Shown: piece by piece, positions 1 to 6,135 of the stretch | How positions within the stretch are numbered: position 1 is the stretch's first letter | Layout of the letters: the number at the start of each line of letters is the position of its first letter | Assembly (NCBI GenBank): GCA_900754175.1 | Contig: CAAEBS010000178.1 | Span: 1 to 12,294 of the forward strand | Origin: Clostridia bacterium | GTDB taxonomy: Bacteria > Bacillota > Clostridia > Oscillospirales > CAG-272 | Reading direction: 5' to 3' | DNA: 12,294 nucleotides | The notes under the pieces: generated by a model | Seen by the model: only the letters and a program-made list of their open reading frames with translations | What the model was told of the DNA's origin: nothing | Database searches by the model: none | Position numbers and translations under genes: made by a program

Positions 1-839
1 GCAGCTCGGGGGGCAGCTCCGGCTCCTCCCGCAAGCTTGCGTTGTCGTCGGAGGTCGGCACGGGCGGGGAGGTCTACGTCAAGACCAACGCCACCGTTTC
101 CTATTTCAGCTACGTGGTGATCCCGTCCGGTTACACGAACGAAAACGTCAGACTGGACAATACGGGGGTGGATACCTCCAAGCCCGGCACCTACACGGTG
201 ACCTACACCCTTGTGAGCGCTTCCGGAAAGGTAGTGAACACGCTGACTCTCAAGATCGTGGTGGGCAGTCATTCCCGGGATGAGCTGATGAACCGGATTG
301 CCACTGAGGCGACAAGGCTTGGCATTACCAAGGAGCTTTCCACGGTGGAAAAGATACGCAAGATCTATGAGTACGTGAATTCTCCCTCCATGTCGGCTTC
401 TTCGGCAACCTTTGCCTTTACCGACAAGCCGCAGTCGAGCCGCCCGAACTGGAACACTGCCAACTGGGAAAGCGACTGGATCGAGGAAGCGTGGGCAGCG
501 CTTGACAGCAAGGAGGCAGACTGCTTCTCCTATTACTCGGTTTCCAAGGCGTTCTTTGAATACTTCGGCATTGAAAACACCGGGGTCAAGCGGGCATACA
601 ACGAGACCTTCAAGGGCGCCCATGTGCTGAATCTTGTCAACATCGGAACCAAGGAGGCGCCCAAGTGGTATTATTACGATTCGACCCGCCTTGGCGGAAC
701 CTTTGCGGACGGCGGAAAAAACGCCTGCCTCGTGACCAAGGCAAAGCTTGACACCTACACCTCCAGCAAGGGTGAGACCGGTTTCTTCAACTTTGATACG
801 ACCGGACTTCCCACGACCGAAACCACACCGCTCAGCTGA
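1..839 (+). CDS. Secreted/surface transglutaminase-like protein with Ig-like domain (5'-truncated)
   Basis: The frame is open from base 3 with no stop or credible start, so the gene begins left of the window; about 278 residues remain. The visible part starts with a Ser/Gly-rich linker (bases 3-30), typical between domains of exported proteins. An Ig-like fold of the DUF5011/Cry22 type follows (bases ~75-270), with the hallmark VDTSKPGTYTVTYT. Next is a transglutaminase-like domain (~270-740) with a plausible catalytic triad: Cys at 522-524 (ADCFSYY), His at 621-623 (GAHVLNL) and Asp at 678-680 (YYYDSTR). Such domains act as cysteine proteases or crosslinkers; substrate unknown. The signal peptide or anchor would be upstream and is not visible. 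The next gene starts 15 bases after the stop, so co-transcription with the dlt-like cassette is likely. Domain calls are firm; the exact role is not. Confidence 0.85.
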   Translation, partial: SSGGSSGSSRKLALSSEVGTGGEVYVKTNATVSYFSYVVIPSGYTNENVRLDNTGVDTSKPGTYTVTYTLVSASGKVVNTLTLKIVVGSHSRDELMNRIATEATRLGITKELSTVEKIRKIYEYVNSPSMSASSATFAFTDKPQSSRPNWNTANWESDWIEEAWAALDSKEADCFSYYSVSKAFFEYFGIENTGVKRAYNETFKGAHVLNLVNIGTKEAPKWYYYDSTRLGGTFADGGKNACLVTKAKLDTYTSSKGETGFFNFDTTGLPTTETTPLS

Positions 840-854
840 CGAAAGGGGCGGAAT

Positions 855-2366
855 ATGCGCAAAAATATTCTGGAATATCTGGAGCATACCGCCGCACGGC
901 ATCCGGACAAGCTCGCTTTTTCCACCGGAAAAGAGGGAATGAGCTTCGGGGAAGTCCTGCGGGATGCCCGTGCCATCGGCAGTTTTCTGGCGGGAGAGGG
1001 CTTTTACGCCGAGCCGGTGGTAATCTTCATGGACAAGCATCCGCACACGGTCACCGCCTTTTTTGGGGCGGTGTATGCCGGATGCTTTTACGTCTGCATT
1101 GACGAAAAAATGCCGCCCGCACGGATTGCCGCAATCTTTGAGAGTCTGAAGCCACGGGCGATGATCGCCGACCGGAAAAATCTGGCGGCGGCAAAGGCGC
1201 TCGGTGTGGAGCGGCTGTATCTTTACGACGACATTGTGACCTGCGATGCCGATGAAGACCGGCTTGCGGACATCCGGCGCCGTCAGTGTGACGTGGACGC
1301 TATTTACGTGGTGTTCACCTCCGGATCCACCGGCGTTCCGAAAGGCGTCGTAGCCTGCCACCGGTCGGTTCTGGACTATACCGAAGCGCTTACCGAAGCG
1401 CTCGGATTTTCACAGGACACGGTGTTTGCCAACCAGACGCCGCTTTATTTCGACGCTCCGCTCAAGGAGCTGATGCCCACCCTCAAGCTGGGGGCAACCA
1501 CTTATTTTGTGCCGAAGATGCTCTTTTCTTTTCCGGTGCGGCTGGTGGAATATCTGGACGAATACCGGATCAACACGGTCTGCTGGGTGGTGTCCGCCCT
1601 GGTGCAGATATCCGCTCTCGGCGCTCTGGAAAATCACACCCCGAAATATCTGACCAAGGTCGCTTTCGGCAGTGAGGTGTTCCCCCGCAGGCAGTATGAT
1701 CTGTGGCGGAAGGCTTTGCCGCAGGCAGAATTTTACAACCTGTACGGACCTACCGAGGCAACCGGAATGTCCTGCTTCTGGCACGCCGTGCGGGAGCTTG
1801 ACGCCGAGGAGCCGATTCCGGTGGGACAGCCCTTTGACAATACCGGACTTCTTTTGCTGGACGAGGAAAACAAGCCGGCAAAGCCCGGCGAGCCCGGCGA
1901 GATCTGCCTGCGTGGCACCTGCGTGACCATGGGCTATTACCGCAACCCCGAAAAGAGCGGGGAGGTGTTCGTGCAGAACCCGCTGAATTCCGCATGGGAC
2001 GAGCGGATCTACCGCACCGGAGATCTCGGGAGGATCAACGGGCACGGGGAGCTTGTGTTCCTGTGCCGGAAGGATTCCCAGATCAAGCACATGGGACACC
2101 GGATCGAGCTTGGCGAGATCGAAGCGGCGGCGCTCCGCCTGCCGACCGTCAGCCGGGCGGCGTGCGTGTACGACGACCGTGCCCGCCGGATCGTACTGTT
2201 CTATACCGGCGACGCCGGAGAAGCGGCGCTTTCTGCCCACCTTGCCGGACTTCTGCCCCGGTATATGCTGCCGGCAGTGCTGGTGCGCCGGCAGGCGCTT
2301 CCGCTGACCGACAACGGAAAGCTGGATCGCCGTACTCTGCGGCGTGAGGCGGAGGAGCTGGACTGA
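855..2366 (+). CDS. Amino-acid adenylating ligase, DltA-like
   Basis: 503 residues, the usual size of a stand-alone adenylation enzyme such as DltA (D-alanine--carrier protein ligase). It should activate an amino acid with ATP and load it onto the carrier encoded next. Adenylation motifs appear in order: the phosphate loop FTSGSTGVPKG (154-164), a FD-type A4 motif (199-206, with Asp200 where amino-acid-activating enzymes bind the alpha-amino group), NLYGPTE (295-301), YRTGD (386-390), the K-HMGHRIELGEIE hinge region (411-423), and the C-terminal NGK with Lys489 as the expected catalytic lysine. The start is supported by AAAGGGG six bases upstream. There are no condensation or carrier domains, so it is not a multimodular NRPS. 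D-alanine is the default guess from the neighbours, but the pocket region (about 239-256) looks unlike classical DltA, so another small amino acid is possible. Confidence 0.85.
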   Translation: MRKNILEYLEHTAARHPDKLAFSTGKEGMSFGEVLRDARAIGSFLAGEGFYAEPVVIFMDKHPHTVTAFFGAVYAGCFYVCIDEKMPPARIAAIFESLKPRAMIADRKNLAAAKALGVERLYLYDDIVTCDADEDRLADIRRRQCDVDAIYVVFTSGSTGVPKGVVACHRSVLDYTEALTEALGFSQDTVFANQTPLYFDAPLKELMPTLKLGATTYFVPKMLFSFPVRLVEYLDEYRINTVCWVVSALVQISALGALENHTPKYLTKVAFGSEVFPRRQYDLWRKALPQAEFYNLYGPTEATGMSCFWHAVRELDAEEPIPVGQPFDNTGLLLLDEENKPAKPGEPGEICLRGTCVTMGYYRNPEKSGEVFVQNPLNSAWDERIYRTGDLGRINGHGELVFLCRKDSQIKHMGHRIELGEIEAAALRLPTVSRAACVYDDRARRIVLFYTGDAGEAALSAHLAGLLPRYMLPAVLVRRQALPLTDNGKLDRRTLRREAEELD

Positions 2367-2425
2367 ACCGGTAATTCGCAAAACCGAAATATGCCGCTTT
2401 GCGGTTGAGAAAGGATAAAAACTCA

Positions 2426-2656
2426 ATGATGGAAAAGCTTTTGGAAATTCTTTCTTCGCTTCATCCGGACGTGGATTTTTCCACGGCGGAGGGGCTTGTG
2501 GACGAGGGAATTCTGGATTCCCTGGATATCGTGACGCTTGTCACCGAAATTGACGCCGAGCTTGGCGTCACCGTGCCGGCAGAGGAGATTCTGCCCGAAA
2601 ACTTCAATTCCGCCGCCGCACTGTACGACCTGATTACCCGACTGGACAGGGATTGA
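2426..2656 (+). CDS. Acyl/aminoacyl carrier protein, DltC-like
   Basis: 76-residue acidic helical protein, close to the ~78 residues of DltC. The sequence EGILDSLDIVTLV holds the phosphopantetheine attachment serine (Ser32) in the D-S-L motif, so the protein should be converted to holo form and carry the amino acid made by the ligase just upstream as a thioester. Two consecutive ATG codons occur (2426 and 2429); 2426 is chosen because it lies ten bases after the AAAGGA at 2410-2415. A short hairpin (CCGC-TTT-GCGG, 2394-2404) lies just before that ribosome binding site in the 59-base gap after the ligase. The MBOAT gene starts 12 bases after the stop. The gene sits between ligase and acyltransferase, whereas classical dltC comes after dltB. 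Confidence 0.88.
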   Translation: MMEKLLEILSSLHPDVDFSTAEGLVDEGILDSLDIVTLVTEIDAELGVTVPAEEILPENFNSAAALYDLITRLDRD

Positions 2657-2668
2657 CGGGGCGACCGG

Positions 2669-4255
2669 ATGCAGTTCACCTCCTATTGGTTTCTGGGATT
2701 CCTCTGCGTGCTGTTTCTGGTGTACTATCTGGTACCGAAAAAAATGCAGTGGGGAGTCCTGCTTGCGGCAAGCTACGGCTTTTACGCCTTTGCGGGGCTT
2801 GACTGTCTGCTTCTGATCCTTCTGACCACCCTTTGCGCCTATGCGGTATCCCGTCTGATGGAGGCGGGACGTGCACGGGAGGAGGCGGAGGTTGCCGCCC
2901 GGCGGGAAGAATGGGACAAGGAGCGGCGGAAAGCATACCGTGCCGCCTGCAAGAAAAAACGCTTCCATATCCTGGTGGCAGGGCTTGTATTGCTGTTCGG
3001 GCTTCTTGCCGTGCTGAAATATACCGGCTTTGCGTTGCGGAATCTGAACGGGATTCTGCACCTGTTTGGCGCAGAGGGCGTGAAGATTCCCGATCTGCTG
3101 TTGCCGCTGGGCATTTCCTTTTATATTTTCCAGACCACCGGCTACCTGATCGACGTGTACCGTGGCAAGTGTGCGGCAGAAAAGAATCCGGCACGCCTTG
3201 CGCTTTTCGTGTCTTTCTTTCCGCAACTGGTGCAGGGACCGATTTCCCGTTACGGCGACCTTGCGGGTCAGCTCTATGCGGAGCACCCCTTTGACGCCCG
3301 GAATTTTACATACGGACTTCAGCGGATCCTCTGGGGCTATTTCAACAAGCTGGTCATTGCCGACCGGATCCTGATCGTGATGAAGGTACTGCTCGGCAAC
3401 ACGGCAGAGTATCGGGGCGCTTACGTCTGCGCACTGATTCTTCTGTATTCGATGGAGATTTACGCCGATTTTACCGGCGGAATCGACATCACTATCGGCG
3501 TGGCGCAGGCACTTGGCATCCGCCTTGCCGAAAACTTCAACCACCCCTTTGCCTCCACCTCTACCAAGGAATACTGGCGGCGCTGGCACATCACCATGGG
3601 AACGTGGTTTACCGACTATGTGTTTTATCCGCTTTCGGTCTGCCGACCGATGATGAAGCTTTCCCGTTTCAGCCGGAAAAAGCTCGGCGGGGTGGTGGGA
3701 AAGCGGATTCCCGTATATCTCGCCACGGCGGTCACTTGGTTTCTGACCGGTCTTTGGCACGGCGCCGCATGGAACTTTATCGTGTGGGGAATGCTCAACT
3801 GCCTGGTGATCCTCGTGTCGCAGGAACTGGAGCCGCTCTACACCCGCTTCCGGCAACGCTTTCCGAAGCTTACCGCAGGGCGTGCCTATCACGGCTTTAT
3901 GTGCGCAAGAACCTTTCTGCTGATGGGGCTGATCCGCTCGCTCGACTGCTATCGGGACGTTGGTGTGACCTTCCGGATGTGGGGCAGTATGCTGACGGTG
4001 TTCAACTGGGGCACCCTCTGGAAAAACGTTGCCGACCTCGGGTTGACCGGAGCCGACTGGGGCATCCTTGCCCTTGCGGTGGCAGTGATGTGTATCGTCA
4101 GCGCTCTTTCGGCAAAGAAGAGCGTGCGGGAGCGGCTGTATGACCGCCCGGTGCTCTCGTGGGTGCTGTGCGGTGCGTTGTTGCTTACCGTGGTTCTGGT
4201 AGGTATTTACGGCGTGGGGTATGACGCCACGCAGTTCATTTACGACCAGTTCTGA
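2669..4255 (+). CDS. MBOAT-family membrane O-acyltransferase (AlgI/DltB-like)
   Basis: 528-residue polytopic membrane protein. The start has the AlgI-type pattern (FTSYWFLGFL... LVPKK...AASYGFYA). MBOAT signatures follow: PLGISFYIFQTTGYLIDVYRG (146-166, split here by position), FFPQLVQGPISR (183-194), EYWRRWHITMGTWF (301-314) and TGLWHGAAWNF (360-370). His307 and His364 match the two conserved MBOAT histidines, the second being the usual catalytic residue. A strongly charged, probably cytoplasmic, stretch lies at about 65-99 between early membrane segments. In the family, MBOAT proteins move acyl or aminoacyl groups from a cytoplasmic thioester to an extracellular acceptor, which fits the carrier gene 12 bases upstream. 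The sequence style is nearer to AlgI (alginate/peptidoglycan O-acetylation) than to classical DltB. The ribosome binding site is weak (GGGG, 2658-2661), so translational coupling to the carrier is likely. Confidence 0.88.
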   Translation: MQFTSYWFLGFLCVLFLVYYLVPKKMQWGVLLAASYGFYAFAGLDCLLLILLTTLCAYAVSRLMEAGRAREEAEVAARREEWDKERRKAYRAACKKKRFHILVAGLVLLFGLLAVLKYTGFALRNLNGILHLFGAEGVKIPDLLLPLGISFYIFQTTGYLIDVYRGKCAAEKNPARLALFVSFFPQLVQGPISRYGDLAGQLYAEHPFDARNFTYGLQRILWGYFNKLVIADRILIVMKVLLGNTAEYRGAYVCALILLYSMEIYADFTGGIDITIGVAQALGIRLAENFNHPFASTSTKEYWRRWHITMGTWFTDYVFYPLSVCRPMMKLSRFSRKKLGGVVGKRIPVYLATAVTWFLTGLWHGAAWNFIVWGMLNCLVILVSQELEPLYTRFRQRFPKLTAGRAYHGFMCARTFLLMGLIRSLDCYRDVGVTFRMWGSMLTVFNWGTLWKNVADLGLTGADWGILALAVAVMCIVSALSAKKSVRERLYDRPVLSWVLCGALLLTVVLVGIYGVGYDATQFIYDQF

Positions 4256-4263
4256 CAAGACCA

Positions 4264-4297
4264 AAGGAAAGGGGCAGGCGGTACGCCGTTTATAAGA
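4264..4297 (+). promoter_or_regulatory. Distant ribosome binding site with intervening hairpin, SGNH gene
   Basis: The only good Shine-Dalgarno match before the start at 4298 is AGGAAAGGGG (4265-4274), 23 bases away, too far in linear form. Between them GGCG (4277-4280) can pair with CGCC (4284-4287) around a 3-base loop. Folding it leaves about 12 bases between the Shine-Dalgarno and the start. No in-frame ATG, GTG or TTG lies closer to the purine stretch, so the start itself is not in doubt. The 4-bp stem is weak, so this is a suggestion. Confidence 0.4.
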
Positions 4298-5323
4298 ATG
4301 AAAAAAAGAATTCTGACAGCAGTGGCGGCAGTGATCCTGCTTGCTCTGCTTCTGGCGTTTTTTCAGGCGCTGGTGAGACCGAAATATACCGACAACGCCG
4401 AGGGGGCGCTGATCGGAGAATATTATCTTGAAAAAAACAAGGACCACGATGTTATTTTCGTCGGGGACTGTGAGGTATACGAAAGCTTTGTGCCGGCGGT
4501 TCTGTGGGAGGAATACGGCATCCGCTCTTACGTGCGGGGCAGTGCCCAACAGCTGGTGTGGCAGTCCTACTATCTTCTGGAGGAGACCTTCTGCTACGAA
4601 CAGCCAAAGGCAGTGGTGTACAACGTGCTGGCGCTGAAATACGGCGTGCCGCAGAACGAGGCGTTCAACCGCATGACGCTGGACGGCATGAAGTGGTCGT
4701 CCTCCAAGGTGAAAGCGGTGCGGGCTTCGATGACCGAAGACGAGCACTTTCTAGACTATGTATTTCCGCTGTTGCGTTTTCATTCCCGTATCACCTCACT
4801 GACCGGCGAGGACTTCCGCTACCTCTTTTCGGCGCCGTCGGTCTCTTATGACGGCTATCTGATGAAGACCGGCGTGGTGCCCATGAGCGGTGAGCAGGAG
4901 GCGGGCAGGGAGCTGACCGACTATACCTTGCCGGCGACCTCCATGGACTATCTGGAGCGGATGCGTGCCCTTTGCGAGGAAAACGGCGCCGAGTTGATCC
5001 TCATCAAGGCGCCCACCAACTCCTGGGGCTACTGGTGGTATGACGAATGGGACAGGCAGGTAGTGGATTATGCCGCAGAGCATGATCTGCACTACTATAA
5101 TTTTATTCCGGACGCCGGGGCGATCGGGATCGACTGGACGACCGATACTTACGATGCCGGCGTGCACCTCAACGTGTCGGGGGCAGAGAAGATGACACGC
5201 TATTTCGGAGCGATCCTTGCCGAAAAGCACGATCTGGCAGACCTGCGGGGCAAGTGCGAGACCTCCGGGGCGTGGGACCGGAAAGCCGCTGACTACCGGC
5301 GGGCAAAAGAAAACGCACAATAA
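4298..5323 (+). CDS. Membrane-anchored SGNH/DltD-like protein with Cys at the nucleophile position
   Basis: 341 residues. A single N-terminal hydrophobic segment after MKKR (about 5-26) without a clear cleavage site suggests a signal anchor with the rest outside the membrane. Block I of the SGNH fold reads VIFVGDCEVYESF (52-64): where GDSE is expected, Cys58 (TGT, bases 4469-4471) replaces the nucleophilic serine. The C-terminal block reads TYDAGVHLN (284-292), giving His290 and a nearby Asp (286, or 283) as partners. In dlt and alginate systems such proteins (DltD, AlgJ/AlgX) act with the MBOAT in the final transfer or acceptor handling, which matches its place directly after the MBOAT gene (42-base gap). 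The function is therefore inferred as the extracellular partner of the cassette. Length suits a DltD-like protein. I recall relatives in clostridia that also carry GDCE, but cannot check that here. Confidence 0.8.
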   Translation: MKKRILTAVAAVILLALLLAFFQALVRPKYTDNAEGALIGEYYLEKNKDHDVIFVGDCEVYESFVPAVLWEEYGIRSYVRGSAQQLVWQSYYLLEETFCYEQPKAVVYNVLALKYGVPQNEAFNRMTLDGMKWSSSKVKAVRASMTEDEHFLDYVFPLLRFHSRITSLTGEDFRYLFSAPSVSYDGYLMKTGVVPMSGEQEAGRELTDYTLPATSMDYLERMRALCEENGAELILIKAPTNSWGYWWYDEWDRQVVDYAAEHDLHYYNFIPDAGAIGIDWTTDTYDAGVHLNVSGAEKMTRYFGAILAEKHDLADLRGKCETSGAWDRKAADYRRAKENAQ

Positions 5324-5349
5324 GAAATGAAAGAACAGGGTGAGAAACG

Positions 5350-5886
5350 ATGAAAAAACAAAAACTCCTGAAAATACTGGCGGCGGCACTTGCGCTGAGC
5401 GCCGTGCTGTTCTGCTTTGCCGCCTGCAAGGACGAGCAGATGCCGGCGGAGACCAAGAACACCAAGGCGCAGGAAAATACGGCGGGGGGCGTTGCCTTTT
5501 ACGTAACGGTCGGACAGACCAGAATCGAGCTTGGCGCCGATGCGGCACCGGTGATCTCGGCACTGGGAGAGCCTCAGAGCCGTCAGGAGATCGGCGACTG
5601 TGCCGGACTTGGCGCACAGGTGCGCTATAACTATCCCTCGGTCATTCTGTACACGCTGATCTCCGGAAATCAGGAGACGGTGGATCAGATCACCCTGCGG
5701 GACGATACCGTGTCCACGCCGGCAGGGATCCGGATCGGAAGCACCGAGGCGGCGGTTCTGTCGGCATACGGCGAGCCTGCGTCACGGGATGACAGCTCGG
5801 TTCAGTATATCGGTGGGAATTTGACGCTGAAATTCAGACTGAGTGAGCAGAAGGTCAGCGGGATCGACCTGATCCGCAAGTCCTGA
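5350..5886 (+). CDS. Small lipoprotein with two ALGEP/AYGEP repeats, function unknown
   Basis: 178 residues. The N-terminus has lysines, a hydrophobic core and a lipobox-like FAAC with Cys26 as the likely lipidated residue, followed by a polar linker, so it should be anchored on the outer face of the membrane. The mature part contains a degenerate duplication: LGADAAPVISALGEPQS (61-77) and IGSTEAAVLSAYGEPAS (129-145). Each ends in a G-E-P turn, reminiscent of the short 'G-S-T...V...GEP' helices in BamE/SmpA-like and clostridial lipoproteins. A lone cysteine (Cys84) sits between the repeats. The start follows AGGGTGAG at about 5338-5345. It lies 26 bases after the SGNH gene and just before a strong terminator, so it is probably the last gene of the envelope operon. 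I recognise the type of protein but no proven function. Confidence 0.75.
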   Translation: MKKQKLLKILAAALALSAVLFCFAACKDEQMPAETKNTKAQENTAGGVAFYVTVGQTRIELGADAAPVISALGEPQSRQEIGDCAGLGAQVRYNYPSVILYTLISGNQETVDQITLRDDTVSTPAGIRIGSTEAAVLSAYGEPASRDDSSVQYIGGNLTLKFRLSEQKVSGIDLIRKS

Positions 5887-5925
5887 CTTCCGACGGAAAT
5901 CGACCTGAAACGACAAAAAACACGC

Positions 5926-5975
5926 AAAGAGGTCCTTCTGTGGCAAGACCAGCCGCCGGAGGACCTCTTTTTTTG
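5926..5975 (+). terminator. Intrinsic terminator ending the envelope operon
   Basis: An 11-bp perfect stem (AAAGAGGTCCT at 5926-5936 with its complement at 5960-5970) closes a 23-base loop and runs into seven Ts (5968-5974). It lies 39 bases after the lipoprotein stop and separates that operon from the heat-shock promoter. The A-run on the left arm makes weaker termination from the other side possible, but no minus-strand gene is present. Confidence 0.9.
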
Positions 5976-6036
5976 AAAATTTTTTGAGAAATTAGCACTG
6001 TTCACAAATAATTAACAAAAATATTTGGAAAAACTA

Positions 6037-6065
6037 TTGACAAAAGGAGAGAAAAGTGATAAATT
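6037..6065 (+). promoter_or_regulatory. Sigma-A type promoter of the hrcA operon
   Basis: A perfect -35 box TTGACA (6037-6042), a 17-base spacer, and a -10 box TAAATT (6060-6065, 4 of 6 to TATAAT) preceded by TG at 6057-6058, giving an extended -10. The surroundings are AT-rich compared with the genes. Transcription should start near 6072, placing the CIRCE operator at the very start of the transcript, the usual arrangement for HrcA-repressed operons. Confidence 0.78.
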
Positions 6066-6077
6066 TTATACAGTGGT

Positions 6078-6104
6078 TTAGCACTTAGAGTGTTTGAGTG
6101 CTAA
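6078..6104 (+). promoter_or_regulatory. CIRCE operator (HrcA binding site)
   Basis: TTAGCACTT (6078-6086), nine bases, GAGTGCTAA (6096-6104). This is the CIRCE consensus TTAGCACTC-N9-GAGTGCTAA with exact spacing and one mismatch, at the last base of the left arm. It lies between the promoter and hrcA, so HrcA would repress its own operon, with release when HrcA is titrated by heat-damaged protein (known for the family through GroEL). Confidence 0.96.
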
Positions 6105-6135
6105 AATCACAAATCGGATGAGGAGGAAACGATGT

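Noticed and set aside
1410..2426. 338-codon minus-strand open frame opposite the adenylating ligase
   Set aside because: Shadow of the ligase, whose motifs are intact on the plus strand; no start signals.
2423..4747. 774-codon open frame on the minus strand opposite the carrier, MBOAT and SGNH genes
   Set aside because: Rich in His, Gln, Pro and Lys with no recognisable domain, and fully explained as the complement of three well-supported plus-strand genes with GC-rich third positions.
6094..6135. Upstream TTG or ATG starts for hrcA inside or next to CIRCE
   Set aside because: They would translate the operator, lack a ribosome binding site and add residues not found in HrcA; AGGAGG at 6121-6126 points to 6136.
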